DNA of 64,000 bases from Aureimonas populi (GCF_017815515.1 NZ_CP072611.1:3720001-3784000); one strand, 5' to 3'. Positions 19,675 through 29,330 are shown, numbered from the stretch's first letter. Made by a program: numbers and translations. Notes: a model not told the origin generated them from the sequence alone.

Positions 19675-22233
19675 TTACAGCTCGCGCAGGACCGGCGCCG
19701 CCTTCTGCCCCAGCACCCGCCATGTGCCGACGAGGCCGAATCCCACGGTCAGGACGAGAGAGAGCACGAGCGTGGCCAGCGCCACCGTCCAGTCGAGCGA
19801 GAAGGGCAACTGCATGATGCGCGCGATGACGAACCACGCCGAGAGCGCGCCCGCGCCCACGGCGAACAGCGCGGTGGCCGCGCCGAGCAGCCCGTACTCC
19901 GTCGCGTAGGCGCGGATCAGCGTGCCGCGCGTGGCCCCCAGCGTCTTCAGAACCACCGCGTCGTGCACGCGGCCGCGATTGCCGGCGGCGAGCGCCCCGG
20001 AAAGGACCAGCACTGAGGCGACCAGCGCCACCGCAGCCGCCGCTCGGATGGCGAGCGCAAGCTGCGCGATCAGGTCGTTCACCGCGTCGAGCGCCTCGCC
20101 GACGCGAACGCTCGTCACCGCCGGAAAGGCGTTGGAAACGCCCGACAGCACGGCCCGCTCCTCCTCGAAGGTGGCATCCGGCATTTCGAGCGTCGCCAGC
20201 CATGCGTGCGGCGCACCCGCGAAGGTGTTGGGCGAGAAGACCATGACGAAGTTGATCGACAGCGATTCCCACTCCACCGAGCGAAGATTGGCGATGCGCG
20301 CGGTGATCGTTCGCCCCAGCACGTTCACCGTCACCGTATCGCCGATGGAGAGGCCGAGCTCGCCCGCCTCCTGCGCGGCGAAGGAGACGAGGGGCTCGCC
20401 GTCATAGCCTTGCGGCCACCACTCCCCGCTCGTCAGCGTGGAGTTCGCCGGCACCTCGTCCGCGTAGGTCAGCCCCCGGTCGCCACGCAGCACCCAGGCG
20501 CCCTCGGGCGGCACCTCCAGCTCGCGCACGTCGGTGCCGTTCAGCGCGGTGATGCGCCCGCGCAGCATGGGAACGGACTGCAGCTCGCCCCGAGGCGCAA
20601 GCCGCCCCACCTCGCCGCGGAAAGCCTCCAGCTCGGCGCCCTGGATGTCCACGAAGAAGAAGTTCGGCGCGCGAGACGCGATGTTGGTGCCGATCTCCGA
20701 GCGCAGATTGGCGTCGATGGAGGTGAGCGCCACCAGCAGCGTCAGCCCGAGCCCGAGCGAGAGCACCACCGAGGCGGTGAGCGCGCCCGGCCGGTGGATG
20801 TTGCCGATGGCCAGGCGCAGCGGCGTGGATGAGACGCGCGGCGCGCGCGCGGCCAGCTTCTGGATGACGAAGGCGACCACGCGCAGAATGACGAAGGCGG
20901 CGGCCGTGGCGAGGAGGAAGGTCCATGCGATGCGACGGTCCTCGGCGATGAAGATCGCCAGCGCCGCGATGACGAGCGCTAGGCCCAGCGAGGCGCCAAG
21001 ATAGGTCCAGCGGATGCGGCCCTTTTCGCCCGTGCCGCCGGTGCGGAACAGCGCCGTCGCGGCCACGTCCCGCGTGCGGCCGAGCGGCAGGAGGGCGAAG
21101 GCCAGCGCCGTCAGCGCCCCGAACAGGGCGGCGAGCGCCAGCGCGCCGGGATAGATGGAGGCGTCGGCCGAGACGGGAATGACGCTTTCGAGGAACCCGG
21201 CGGTCGCGAAAGGCGCCAGTGCCCCCAGAACGAGCCCCAGAACAATGCCCACCCCCGCCAGCGTCATGATCTGCAAAAGGTAGATGGACACGACGAAGCG
21301 CCCCCCGCCGCCCAGCGACTTGAACGTGGCGATCACCGGGCGCTTGGCGTCGAGATAGGCGTTCACGGCATTGGCGACGCCGACGCCCCCGACGATGAGG
21401 GCGGTGAGGCCCACCAGGGTCAGGAATTGCGAGAAGCGTTCGATATTGCGCTGGAGCGCGGGGGCGGCCCGCTCGGAGGTGCGGATGCTCCAGCCCGCGT
21501 CTGGAAAACGCTCACCCGCCTCTTCCGAGGCCGTCGCGCCGTCGCGCCCTTCGGACAGGCGGATCTTGTAGATGTTCTCCACCAGGCTGCCCGGCTGCAC
21601 GAGGCCGGTGGCCGCCAGCCCCTCCAGCGACAGCATAAGGCGCGGTGCGAAGACGAAGCCGTCGGAGAGGATGTCCGGCTCTCGCGCCAGCACGCCGCGA
21701 AGCTCGATCTCGCTATCGCCGACAAGCACGATGTCTCCGACATCGAGCCCGAGGCGGCCGTAGAACTCGCTGGGCGCCACGGCCCCGAAGCGGCCGTCCC
21801 GCGCCTCCAGAAGGCTCGGCAGCGGCTCGGCGGGCTCCGTCAGCACCGCGCCGTAGAGCGGATAGGCCCCGTCCACCGCCTTGATCTCGCTCAAGGTCTG
21901 ATCGCTGCCATCGGCGAGGCGCGCCATGGAGCGCATGGTTGCGCTCCGGGCGACGGCGCCCTGCCCGCGCATCCACTCCTCTTCATCCGGCGTCGCAAGG
22001 CGCTGGCCGAGGCCGAAGCGGATGTCGCCGCCCAGAATCGCACGCCCCTCCTGGGCGATGCCCTGTGTCATCATCTGCGAGACCGAGTTCACGGCCGCGA
22101 TGGAGGCCACGCCCAGCGTGATGCAGGCGAGGAAGATGTAGAAGCCCTTCAGGCCGCCGCGCATCTCGCGCAACGCGAAGCGCCAGGCGAGCCTCAGATC
22201 GCCCGCCGGCCTCGTCGCATCGCCCGCGCTCAT
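19675..22233 (-). CDS. FtsX-like ABC transporter permease (YbbP type)
   Basis: An 852-residue permease with the MacB/FtsX architecture duplicated as in YbbP: an N-terminal TM helix with a periplasmic domain, then clusters of TM helices near residues 265-500 and 720-850. Such proteins with YbbA-type ATPases move lipids, lysophospholipids or lipoprotein-like substrates rather than importing solutes. ATG 22233 overlaps the stop of the ATPase gene (ATGA), so both subunits are coupled. The adjacent divergent tesA esterase is a typical neighbour of ybbAP. Confidence 0.88.
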   Translation of the reverse strand: MSAGDATRPAGDLRLAWRFALREMRGGLKGFYIFLACITLGVASIAAVNSVSQMMTQGIAQEGRAILGGDIRFGLGQRLATPDEEEWMRGQGAVARSATMRSMARLADGSDQTLSEIKAVDGAYPLYGAVLTEPAEPLPSLLEARDGRFGAVAPSEFYGRLGLDVGDIVLVGDSEIELRGVLAREPDILSDGFVFAPRLMLSLEGLAATGLVQPGSLVENIYKIRLSEGRDGATASEEAGERFPDAGWSIRTSERAAPALQRNIERFSQFLTLVGLTALIVGGVGVANAVNAYLDAKRPVIATFKSLGGGGRFVVSIYLLQIMTLAGVGIVLGLVLGALAPFATAGFLESVIPVSADASIYPGALALAALFGALTALAFALLPLGRTRDVAATALFRTGGTGEKGRIRWTYLGASLGLALVIAALAIFIAEDRRIAWTFLLATAAAFVILRVVAFVIQKLAARAPRVSSTPLRLAIGNIHRPGALTASVVLSLGLGLTLLVALTSIDANLRSEIGTNIASRAPNFFFVDIQGAELEAFRGEVGRLAPRGELQSVPMLRGRITALNGTDVRELEVPPEGAWVLRGDRGLTYADEVPANSTLTSGEWWPQGYDGEPLVSFAAQEAGELGLSIGDTVTVNVLGRTITARIANLRSVEWESLSINFVMVFSPNTFAGAPHAWLATLEMPDATFEEERAVLSGVSNAFPAVTSVRVGEALDAVNDLIAQLALAIRAAAAVALVASVLVLSGALAAGNRGRVHDAVVLKTLGATRGTLIRAYATEYGLLGAATALFAVGAGALSAWFVIARIMQLPFSLDWTVALATLVLSLVLTVGFGLVGTWRVLGQKAAPVLREL

Positions 22234-22937
22234 TCGGCGGCGCTCGAAAGGGCGGCGGACCGACCGTCGTCGTAAATCTCGCCCGAGCGCACGGAAACCT
22301 CGCGCCCGCAGCGCGCGGCCAGCGTCTTGTCGTGCGTGACGAGCACCATGGTCATCGAGCGCCGCTCGCGCTCGGCGAAGAGAAGGTCGGCGACGGTCGC
22401 GCCGGTCTCGGCGTCCAGATTGCCGGTTGGTTCGTCCGCGATCAGGATGGCGGGCTCGGGTGCCAGCGCGCGGGCGATCGCCACACGCTGCTGCTCGCCG
22501 CCGGAGAGCGAGCCGGGATAATGGTCCGCGCGCTGGCCCAGGCCCACGGCCTCCAGCTCGCGCCGCGCGCGTGCGAAGGCATCGGCATGGCCCGCCAGTT
22601 CCAGCGGCACCGCCACGTTTTCCAGCGCCGTCATGTTGGGAATGAGGTGGAAGGACTGGAAGACGATGCCGACATGGCGGCCGCGAAAGGCGGCCAGCCG
22701 GTCTTCCGAAAGCCCCTGAAGCGACTGGCCGGCGATCTCGACCACGCCCTCGTCCGCTCGCTCGAGCCCCGCCAGCACCATCAGCAGCGTGGACTTCCCC
22801 GAGCCCGAGGGGCCGACGATGCCCACCGATTCGCCCCGCTCGACCCTGAGATCGACGCCTTTCAGGACATGGACCGCGCCCCGGCCCTGGCCGAGCGTCA
22901 GATGAACCTTTTGTAATCGGATCGCAGGTTCTGCCAC
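22230..22937 (-). CDS. ABC transporter ATP-binding protein (YbbA type)
   Basis: A 235-residue ATPase of the LolD/MacB/YbbA group. Walker [11 protein letters not shown]-loop [17 protein letters not shown], signature [15 protein letters not shown], Walker [13 protein letters not shown] and the switch [11 protein letters not shown] are complete. Starts with GTG 22937. First gene of a two-gene exporter operon; divergent from tesA, a shared 139-bp control region between them. Confidence 0.9.
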   Translation of the reverse strand: MAEPAIRLQKVHLTLGQGRGAVHVLKGVDLRVERGESVGIVGPSGSGKSTLLMVLAGLERADEGVVEIAGQSLQGLSEDRLAAFRGRHVGIVFQSFHLIPNMTALENVAVPLELAGHADAFARARRELEAVGLGQRADHYPGSLSGGEQQRVAIARALAPEPAILIADEPTGNLDAETGATVADLLFAERERRSMTMVLVTHDKTLAARCGREVSVRSGEIYDDGRSAALSSAAE

Positions 22938-23076
22938 GCCGCTCGCCTCCCTATCTTACGCCACCACGGCTCCCCTCGAAGCCGCAGCCGCCGGAGTGGC
23001 CTTGAGCCTCTCCCGAAATTCCGCCCCTTGCGAGGCAGTCCTGCCGCACCGCAACGAACCGACATATGGCCTCACG

Positions 23077-23742
23077 ATGCAGCGCTTCCAACCGCTTTGT
23101 TCCTCTCTTCTCGCCTTCGTGACGGCGCTCGTCCTTCTTGCCGCCCCGGCGGCGGCGGTCGCGCAGGAGCGGTTGGAGGTCGTGGCCTTCGGCGACAGCC
23201 TGGTCGCGGGCTACGGCGTCGGGCCAGGCGAAGCCTTTCCCGAGCAATTGCAGGCGGCGCTGCGCGCGCGCGGCTACGATGTCGATGTGATCAATGCGGG
23301 CGTCTCGGGCGACACGACCTCGGCGGGGCTCGCCCGGCTGGACTGGTCGGTTCCCGAAAGCGCCGATCTGGTGATCGTGGAACTGGGCGCCAACGACGCG
23401 CTGCGCGGCGTCTCCCCCCAGGTGATGCGGCAGAATCTCGACGAGATCCTTGCCCGGCTCACGGCCCGGCCGGGAACCGAAGTGCTCCTCGCCGGCATGG
23501 TGGCCCCGCCCAACATGGGCGGCGACTACGGGCGCAACTTCAACCCCGTCTACGAGGAACTGGCGCGCAAGCACGACGTGCCGCTCTATCCCTTCTTCCT
23601 TGACGGGGTCGCCTCCATCGTCGAGCTCAACCAGAACGACTACATGCACCCCAATGCGCGGGGCATCGAGGTGATCGTGGAGCGCATCCTGCCGATGGTC
23701 ACGCGCAGCCTCGACGCGATTCGCGCCTCACGCGGCGGCTGA
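23077..23742 (+). CDS. tesA: GDSL arylesterase/lysophospholipase TesA
   Basis: Periplasmic SGNH hydrolase, acting on thioesters, arylesters or lysophospholipids. The 221-residue product has a signal peptide (SLLAFVTALVLLAAPAAAVA, cut near residue 29), block I FGDSL with Ser41, the oxyanion Gly in GVSGDTT, block III GANDALRG and the catalytic Asp188/His191 in DYMHP. ATG 23077 is preferred over the longer frame as it directly precedes the signal peptide. Its 3' end overlaps the convergent GNAT gene by 15 bp. Confidence 0.93.
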   Translation: MQRFQPLCSSLLAFVTALVLLAAPAAAVAQERLEVVAFGDSLVAGYGVGPGEAFPEQLQAALRARGYDVDVINAGVSGDTTSAGLARLDWSVPESADLVIVELGANDALRGVSPQVMRQNLDEILARLTARPGTEVLLAGMVAPPNMGGDYGRNFNPVYEELARKHDVPLYPFFLDGVASIVELNQNDYMHPNARGIEVIVERILPMVTRSLDAIRASRGG

Positions 23743-24279
23743 AAGGACCGGGCGCGGCGCGTGCGGGCGAATCTCGGCAATCGTCTCGCCGTCCTCGAAG
23801 GAGAGCTCTGCGGCGTGGGCGCGCGCGATCCTCTGCATCGCCACATTCTCGCGCAGGCAGTGCAGCAGCAGGCGCTGGACCCCGGCCATACGCGCGCTTT
23901 CCAGAAGGCTGGAGAACAGGCGGCTGCCGAAGCCGAGGCGGCGATAGGGCTTCTCCAGGCTGAAGGCACCTTCCGCCTGCCCCGTATCGCGCGGATCGAA
24001 CCGCAATTCGGCCACGCCGCGAAGCACGCCCGCCACGAAGATGCCGACGATCCCGGCACCCTGGAACGCCTTCACGGCATAGTTCCGGATGAAGATATCG
24101 TTGACCGGTGCACCGAAGCGCAGGCGGCGGCAGGCGGGTTCGAGGCGCTGGAGATGCTCGCGCAGCGCCGGCGCGTCTGCAACCACCAGAAGGCGAATCT
24201 CGACAGGACCGAAAGGGTTGGCGGACGTCTCGATCGCGCCGGCTCGGCGCAGGCCGTCATCGGGAAATGGATGCTGCAT
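23728..24279 (-). CDS. GNAT family N-acetyltransferase
   Basis: A 183-residue acetyltransferase of unknown substrate. The N-terminal strand-helix EIRLLVVADAPALREHLQRL, a central FVAGVLRGVAELRF strand, and the acetyl-CoA segment RRLGFGSRLFSSLLESARMA followed by LLLHCLRENVAMQRIARAH match the GNAT fold. Similar proteins with this FGAPVNDIFIRNYAV stretch occur widely in Hyphomicrobiales. Convergent with and slightly overlapping tesA; divergent from thpR. Confidence 0.8.
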   Translation of the reverse strand: MQHPFPDDGLRRAGAIETSANPFGPVEIRLLVVADAPALREHLQRLEPACRRLRFGAPVNDIFIRNYAVKAFQGAGIVGIFVAGVLRGVAELRFDPRDTGQAEGAFSLEKPYRRLGFGSRLFSSLLESARMAGVQRLLLHCLRENVAMQRIARAHAAELSFEDGETIAEIRPHAPRPVLSAAA

Positions 24280-24476
24280 CGCCGCCTGTCCGCAAGGAAG
24301 ACCCCGTCCGTTCGCGCCTCCCTTACGCCTGGTTCAGGTCTATGCCGCACCGCACCCTTCCACAACGCATGCCTGTGCATTGCAGCCATGCGGACTTGAA
24401 AGCGGCGGGCGCGGATGAAACTCTTTTTGCGCGGCGCAGCGTTACCCGCGCCGCTCTCGAGGACAGGGGAGCTGCC

Positions 24477-25070
24477 ATGCCGCGCCTTTTCACCGCCATC
24501 GAGATCGGCAGGGATGCCGCCCTCTCCCTTTCCTTCCTGCGCGGCGGGCTGACCTCGGCCCGCTGGATCGACCCGGAGAACTACCACCTCACGCTGCGCT
24601 TCATCGGCGATGTGGAGGCGCGCGTGGCCGACGAGATCGTCGCGGCCCTCGACCGGATCGAGCGCGCGCCTTTCGACATCGCCCTTCAGGGCCTTGGCGC
24701 CTTCGGGTCGAAGAAGCCGCACTCCATCTATGCGAGCGTGGCGCCCTCGCCCGCGCTCGAGCGTTTGCAGAACGAGGTGGACCGCGCCGTGCGGCGCGTC
24801 GGCCTGCCGGCGGACGCGCGCAAATTCGTGCCCCACGTCACGCTGGCGCGGCTGCGCCATCCCAAGGCTGAGGACGTGGCGCGCTACCTGACCGCGCGCG
24901 GCGACTTCCGCACATCGCCCTTCCCCGTCGCGCGATTCGTCCTGTTCTCGTCGAAGGATTCGGTCGGCGGCGGCCCTTACGTCCTGGAAGAGGCCTTCGC
25001 GTTGCGCGAGCCCGCCATGCGGGGCGGCCGGACGCCGGCGGTGGCGAGCGCCGCCCACCCCTGGCGCTGA
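24477..25070 (+). CDS. thpR: RNA 2',3'-cyclic phosphodiesterase ThpR
   Basis: 2H-family enzyme (formerly 2'-5' RNA ligase, LigT) that opens 2',3'-cyclic phosphates on RNA ends. The two catalytic HxTL motifs are present: His37 in YHLTLRF and His120 in PHVTLARL. Length 197 residues, slightly above family average owing to a C-terminal tail (MRGGRTPAVASAAHPWR). ATG 24477 gives MPRLFTAIEI, the normal beginning; the upstream open frame is antisense to the GNAT gene. Confidence 0.9.
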   Translation: MPRLFTAIEIGRDAALSLSFLRGGLTSARWIDPENYHLTLRFIGDVEARVADEIVAALDRIERAPFDIALQGLGAFGSKKPHSIYASVAPSPALERLQNEVDRAVRRVGLPADARKFVPHVTLARLRHPKAEDVARYLTARGDFRTSPFPVARFVLFSSKDSVGGGPYVLEEAFALREPAMRGGRTPAVASAAHPWR

Positions 25071-25142
25071 CCTCCTCTACAAGCGGAGCCTCGCCGCCCT
25101 TATCTTCTCGCCCTGCGGCGGCAAGAGAAGGAGTGCGTTTCG

Positions 25143-25529
25143 ATGGAACTGCAAAATGAGCGGATCGGCGAAATCCTGGCTCCGGGCTCTCCCGAGGAGC
25201 AGGCGAGGCAGGAAGGGCGCGTGCGCCGGTCCTTCTTCTCCACGCTCAAGCGCGCCGCAGGCTGGATTCCCTTCTCCGAGGACGTGGCGGCCTCCTACTA
25301 CTGCGCCATCGACAGCAAGACCCCGGCCGCCACGCGCGGCGTGCTCCTGGCCGCGCTCGCCTATTTCGTGCTGCCGTTCGACGTTGTGCCCGACTTCATC
25401 CTCGGCCTCGGCTTTACCGATGACGCGGCGGTGCTTCTGGCCGCCTTCAGCGCCGTGCGCCGCGACATCCGCCCCCGGCATTACGAGAAGGCGCGGGCGT
25501 GGTTCGCGCAAGAAGACAAACCCTCGTGA
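25143..25529 (+). CDS. YkvA/DUF1232 family membrane protein
   Basis: A 128-residue protein with the DUF1232 core: GVLLAALAYFVLPFDVVPDF followed by LGFTDDAAVLLAAFSAVR, a hydrophobic hairpin with conserved PxDxxPD acidic loop. The ~60-residue N-terminus is polar. Function unknown; members are predicted inner-membrane proteins. Stand-alone gene 72 bp after thpR. Confidence 0.85.
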   Translation: MELQNERIGEILAPGSPEEQARQEGRVRRSFFSTLKRAAGWIPFSEDVAASYYCAIDSKTPAATRGVLLAALAYFVLPFDVVPDFILGLGFTDDAAVLLAAFSAVRRDIRPRHYEKARAWFAQEDKPS

Positions 25530-25609
25530 CCTCTCCTCTTTTCGACAAATTCTCGCCTTTTTCCGCACGTCCCAAGAAGGACGCGCGGGCAGCGTCCCGC
25601 CGGCCCTGA

Positions 25610-25644
25610 ATCGAAAAGTTTACTCTCGATAAAGGGCTTTCGAT
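25610..25644. promoter_or_regulatory. Dyad upstream of the IalB-family gene
   Basis: ATCGAAA (25610-25616) and TTTCGAT (25638-25644) form a perfect inverted repeat 21 bases apart in an A/T-rich stretch about 80-115 bases before the ATG. The surrounding region 25530-25724 is the only control DNA for this gene. It could be an operator; no regulator can be named. Confidence 0.3.
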
Positions 25645-25724
25645 TTAAATTCCGGGAATGCGCTTCGCCGCCTGCGGCCGCACGCGGCGTCCGATCTATC
25701 AAAGCCTATCGAAGCGGGGAGCCC

Positions 25725-26228
25725 ATGTCCTTGAGCAAAGTCCTGACGGCAGCGGCGGCGATCATCGTCGCTTCCAGCGCGGCCAGCGCCGCACAGACAC
25801 CGAACCGCATGAACCAGTTCAATGCGTGGGGCACCTATTCCTACCAGTCGGACGGCTCCCGCGTCTGCTACGTCCTGTCCACCCCCACCGCCATGCAGCC
25901 CTCCACGGTCAACCACGGCGACATCTTCTTCCTCGTGTCGCAGAAGCCCGGCCAGAACGCCTATGAGCCGCAGGTCGTGATGGGCTACCCGCTTCGAGAG
26001 GGCAGCCAGGTGACGGTGGACGTGGACGGCCGCAAATTCTCGCTCTTCACGCGCGGCGAATCGGCCTGGGTGGAGGACGCCTCGCAGGAGCCCGCCCTCG
26101 TCGCGGCCATGCGCAACGGCCGCGCCATGACGGTCAGCGCCGTCTCCCAGCGCGGCACCAACACCACCTACACCTATTCGCTGGCGGGCGTGACCGCCGC
26201 CATGCAGTCGATCGGCAACTGCAGCTGA
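25725..26228 (+). CDS. Invasion-associated locus B (IalB) family exported protein
   Basis: A 167-residue exported protein related to Bartonella IalB, a family found in many non-pathogenic alphaproteobacteria too. It has a signal peptide (VLTAAAAIIVASSAASA, cut near residue 23), a beta-rich body beginning FNAWGTYSYQSDGSRVCYVL, and the pattern DIFFLVSQKPG, MGYPLREGS, FSLFTRGESAWV typical of the family. The end is SIGNCS, giving a second cysteine that may pair with the one in VCYVL. It is followed by a strong terminator and then rlmN, a frequent neighbour. Confidence 0.87.
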   Translation: MSLSKVLTAAAAIIVASSAASAAQTPNRMNQFNAWGTYSYQSDGSRVCYVLSTPTAMQPSTVNHGDIFFLVSQKPGQNAYEPQVVMGYPLREGSQVTVDVDGRKFSLFTRGESAWVEDASQEPALVAAMRNGRAMTVSAVSQRGTNTTYTYSLAGVTAAMQSIGNCS

Positions 26229-26256
26229 TCGACAGGAACCTTCGGAACGCTTGCCG

Positions 26257-26282
26257 AACGCCGGGCCCAGCCCGGCGTTTTG
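26257..26282 (+). terminator. Rho-independent terminator after the IalB-family gene
   Basis: AACGCCGGGC (26257-26266), loop CCA, GCCCGGCGTT (26270-26279), then TT: a perfect 10-bp GC-rich stem followed by a T tract, 28 bases after the stop. Confidence 0.87.
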
Positions 26283-26392
26283 GCGTTTGAAGAGCGCAAG
26301 TCTTGCGATTTCGAGCCGAAAGGCGCATCTCCTGCTGATTCAAGGTTGAAGACATCGATAGAACAAGGCCGGGAAGCCGGAAACGGTAAGCC

Positions 26393-27613
26393 ATGAGCGC
26401 GACCCTCGATCTGACGACGCCCGCGAGCCGCCCGAGGCCCTCCGCGCCCGCATCGCCCGCGCTGGCCCAGCGCTCGCTGCTCGGCCTCTCGCGCGAGGAG
26501 CTGGGGGAGGCGCTGGCCTCCGTCGGCGTGCCGCAGAAGCAACTGCGCATGCGCGTCGGCCAGCTCTGGCACTGGCTCTATGTGCGCGGCGTGTCCGACT
26601 TCTCGCAGATGGCCAATGTCTCGCGCGATCTTCGGCAAACGCTGTCGCAGCATTTCGAGATCAGGCGGCCTGAGATCGTCGAGGAGCAGATTTCGGTCGA
26701 CGGCACCCGCAAGTGGCTGTTCCGCTTTCCCGCGCGCGGCGCCGGGCGCCCGGTGGAGATCGAGACCGTCTACATTCCCGAGGAGGGGCGCGGCACGCTG
26801 TGCGTCTCCTCCCAGGTCGGCTGCACGCTGACCTGCACCTTCTGCCATACCGGCACGCAGCGCCTCGTGCGCAATCTGGAGCCCTCCGAGATCGTCGGGC
26901 AGATCATCACCGCACGCGAGCGGCTGGGCGATTTTCCGGCCGCCGATACGCCGGCCGGCGCCATCGTGCCCTCGGAGGGCCGCCTCGTCTCCAACGTGGT
27001 GATGATGGGCATGGGCGAGCCCCTCTACAATTACGACAATGTGAAGCGCGCGCTGGCCGTGGCGAGCGACGGCGACGGGCTGTCCCTCTCCAGGCGCCGC
27101 ATCACCCTCTCCACCTCCGGCGTGGTGCCGATGATCCCGAAGACGGGCGAGGAGATGGGCGTCATGCTCGCCATCTCGCTCCATGCGGTGACGGACGAGC
27201 TGCGCGACGTCCTGGTGCCGATCAACAAGAAATATCCGCTGGAAGAGCTGATGGCGGCCTGCCGGTCCTATCCCGGCCTGTCCAACGCCCGTCGCATCAC
27301 GTTCGAATATGTGATGCTGAAGGGCGTCAACGACAGCCTGGCCGACGCGCGGGAGCTGGTGCGGCTGCTCAAGGGCATCCCCGCCAAGATCAACCTCATC
27401 CCGTTCAACCCCTGGCCGGGAACGGCCTATGAATGCTCCGACTGGGACCAGATCGAGCGCTTCGCCGATCTGGTGAACGACGCCGGCTACGCTTCTCCGA
27501 TCCGCACGCCGCGCGGGCGCGACATCTTCGCCGCCTGCGGGCAGCTCAAGTCCGAATCGGAGCGGATGAAGAAGGGCGACCGGCTGGCGCTGGAAGCGGC
27601 CGTCGCGGTTTGA
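26393..27613 (+). CDS. rlmN: Dual-specificity 23S rRNA/tRNA adenine-C2 methyltransferase RlmN
   Basis: Radical-SAM methyltransferase modifying A2503 of 23S rRNA and A37 of some tRNAs. The 406-residue protein has the N-terminal helical domain ([18 protein letters not shown]), the cluster motif CTLTCTFC (Cys144, Cys148, Cys151), [16 protein letters not shown], and the C-terminal [13 protein letters not shown] with the conserved catalytic cysteine. Start ATG 26393. It heads a run of closely spaced genes to about 29.3 kb. Confidence 0.95.
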   Translation: MSATLDLTTPASRPRPSAPASPALAQRSLLGLSREELGEALASVGVPQKQLRMRVGQLWHWLYVRGVSDFSQMANVSRDLRQTLSQHFEIRRPEIVEEQISVDGTRKWLFRFPARGAGRPVEIETVYIPEEGRGTLCVSSQVGCTLTCTFCHTGTQRLVRNLEPSEIVGQIITARERLGDFPAADTPAGAIVPSEGRLVSNVVMMGMGEPLYNYDNVKRALAVASDGDGLSLSRRRITLSTSGVVPMIPKTGEEMGVMLAISLHAVTDELRDVLVPINKKYPLEELMAACRSYPGLSNARRITFEYVMLKGVNDSLADARELVRLLKGIPAKINLIPFNPWPGTAYECSDWDQIERFADLVNDAGYASPIRTPRGRDIFAACGQLKSESERMKKGDRLALEAAVAV

Positions 27614-27637
27614 CGGGGGCGGATTGAGGACGCCGGC

Positions 27638-28093
27638 ATGATCGCGGTCCTGCGCTTCCTGTTCGTCATCCCCATCGGTTTCGTCGCCGGCTGCCTCGCG
27701 GCGGCGGCCGCGCTGCTCTGGCCCTTCATCGACCTGCCTCCCGGCATGCTGGACGACCCCGTCATGATGATCGAGCTGTTCCTCGGCTTCATGGCGCAGG
27801 CGGGAATGGTCGGCGCCGCCGTGCTCGTTCCCTGGGCGATCTTCATGGTCCTGACCGAGATCTTCGCCCTGCCCTCCATCCTCCTGCATCTCGGCGCCGG
27901 GCTGGCTGGCGGTCTTGCGCTATCGCGTGCCTGGTATGGCGAGGCCGCCGCCTCCGGCACCCAGACCGCGTTGATCGTCGGCGGGCTCGCCTTCATGCTC
28001 GTCTACTGGATTCTGGCCGGCCGCAGCGCCGGCCACTGGCGCCGGCGATCCCGGCCAGCCACCCCTCCCTCGACAGAAGGACAGATGACATGA
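27638..28093 (+). CDS. Hypothetical four-span membrane protein
   Basis: A 151-residue protein with four hydrophobic segments (about 5-30, 45-80, 82-98, 110-128) and a basic C-terminal tail (HWRRRSRPATPP). I do not recognise a named family; similar small membrane proteins commonly follow rlmN in this order. It starts 24 bp after rlmN and overlaps the DUF2218 gene by ATGA, so it is part of a coupled set. Confidence 0.75.
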   Translation: MIAVLRFLFVIPIGFVAGCLAAAAALLWPFIDLPPGMLDDPVMMIELFLGFMAQAGMVGAAVLVPWAIFMVLTEIFALPSILLHLGAGLAGGLALSRAWYGEAAASGTQTALIVGGLAFMLVYWILAGRSAGHWRRRSRPATPPSTEGQMT

Positions 28094-28380
28094 TGACCTC
28101 CCGCGCCGTGGTGCAGACCCCGAACGCCAGCCGCTACCTGCAGCAGCTCTGCAAGCACTGGTCGCACAAGTTCGACGTCTCCTTCGACGCCAACCATGGC
28201 AGCGTGCCCTTCCCCGAGGGGCGCAAGGGCGAGTTCGCCGCCAGCGAGAACGCGCTGACGCTGGATGTGAGCGCGTCCGACGAAGCGGGCCTGCGCATTA
28301 TCGAGACCGTCGTCGCCAATCATCTCGAGCGCTTCGCCTTCCGTGAGGAACTGGCCATCGAATGGCAGCCGGCCGCTTGA
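28090..28380 (+). CDS. DUF2218 domain protein
   Basis: A 96-residue soluble protein of family DUF2218, whose members are small alpha/beta proteins often near siderophore or iron genes. Recognisable pattern: SRYLQQLCKHWSHKFDV, then VPFPEGRKGEF, a LDVSASDEAGL strand and VVANHLERFAFREEL. No biochemical role is established. ATG 28090 overlaps the previous stop by four bases. Confidence 0.82.
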   Translation: MMTSRAVVQTPNASRYLQQLCKHWSHKFDVSFDANHGSVPFPEGRKGEFAASENALTLDVSASDEAGLRIIETVVANHLERFAFREELAIEWQPAA

Positions 28381-28406
28381 GCGGCCCCTCGAACAGGAGA
28401 ACCGCC

Positions 28407-28628
28407 ATGGCCCGCCGCCCCATGAACCCGCGCGATGCCGCGGAGGCCGCCTTCAAGAGCGTGACCACGAAGCCGGTCGAGCGCGCCCGCGAGGCGCCCG
28501 CCGTGCCCGGCCGGCGCGAGAGCGTGACGTTGCGGATCGACAGCGACGTGGTCGAATGGTTCCAGGAGGAGGGTCCAGGCTGGCAGGACCGCATGGCGGC
28601 GGCCCTGCGCGCGGCGGCCGGAAAGTAG
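28407..28628 (+). CDS. Orphan BrnA-type antitoxin-like protein
   Basis: A 73-residue protein whose second half (SVTLRIDSDVVEWFQEEGPG, then WQDRMAAALRAAAGK) matches the BrnA antitoxin ribbon-helix-helix-like domain; the first half is basic (MARRPMNPRDAAEAAFK). AGGAGA sits directly upstream of ATG 28407. No BrnT-type RNase toxin gene lies next to it: the flanking genes are DUF2218 and a GST. It is therefore either a solitary DNA-binding protein or a domesticated antitoxin. Confidence 0.75.
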   Translation: MARRPMNPRDAAEAAFKSVTTKPVERAREAPAVPGRRESVTLRIDSDVVEWFQEEGPGWQDRMAAALRAAAGK

Positions 28629-28670
28629 CGCCGGGCTTGCCTTGCACGCCCGCCGTGCCACATCGCCTTG

Positions 28671-29330
28671 ATGATCACGATCCATCACCTGAACAATTCC
28701 CGCTCGCAGCGCGTGCTCTGGCTTCTGGAGGAGCTGGAGCTTCCCTATGAGGTGAAGCGCTACGAGCGGCTGAAGTCGCTTCAGGCCCCGCCCGAGCTGA
28801 AGGCGGTCCATCCGCTCGGCAAGTCGCCGGTGCTGACGGAGGGCGAGTTCACCATTGCCGAGACCGGCGCGATCGTCACCTATGTTCTGGAGACCCATGC
28901 GCGCGGGCGCCTCGTCCCGCAGGCCGGCAGCCCGGCCTATTGGGATTACCAGCACTTCCTGCATTATGCCGAGGGCTCGGCCATGCCGCCGCTCTTCCTC
29001 AAGCTCGTCCTGTCGCAAATCCCCACGCGCGCGCCCTTCTTTGCCCGGCCCGTCCTGAAGGCGGCGATGGACAAGGTGAACGCCATGCTGGTCGGCCCCG
29101 AACTGACCCGCCATCTCGACCACTGGGAGGGCGCGCTGGCGGCGACGGGCTGGTTCGCGGGCGACGAGTTCACCGCCGCCGACGTGATGATGAGCTTCCC
29201 GGTCGAGGCGGGCGCGACGCGCCTCGACTACACGAACCGCCGGACGCTGAAGGACTGGCTGGCGCGCATCCACGCCCGTCCCGCCTACAAGGCGGCGCTG
29301 GCGAAGGGCGGGCCCTACGCCTATGCCTGA
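28671..29330 (+). CDS. Glutathione S-transferase family protein
   Basis: A 219-residue GST. The N-terminal thioredoxin-like domain (residues 1-80) shows ITIHHLNNSRSQRVLWLLEE, the cis-proline HPLGKSPVL and the glutathione-binding acidic/serine-like loop TIAETGAIVTYV. The all-helical C-terminal domain (about 90-219) carries FTAADVMMSFPVE, the N-capping motif. ATG 28671 is preferred to the TTG one codon earlier. Substrate unknown; probably detoxification. Confidence 0.88.
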   Translation: MITIHHLNNSRSQRVLWLLEELELPYEVKRYERLKSLQAPPELKAVHPLGKSPVLTEGEFTIAETGAIVTYVLETHARGRLVPQAGSPAYWDYQHFLHYAEGSAMPPLFLKLVLSQIPTRAPFFARPVLKAAMDKVNAMLVGPELTRHLDHWEGALAATGWFAGDEFTAADVMMSFPVEAGATRLDYTNRRTLKDWLARIHARPAYKAALAKGGPYAYA

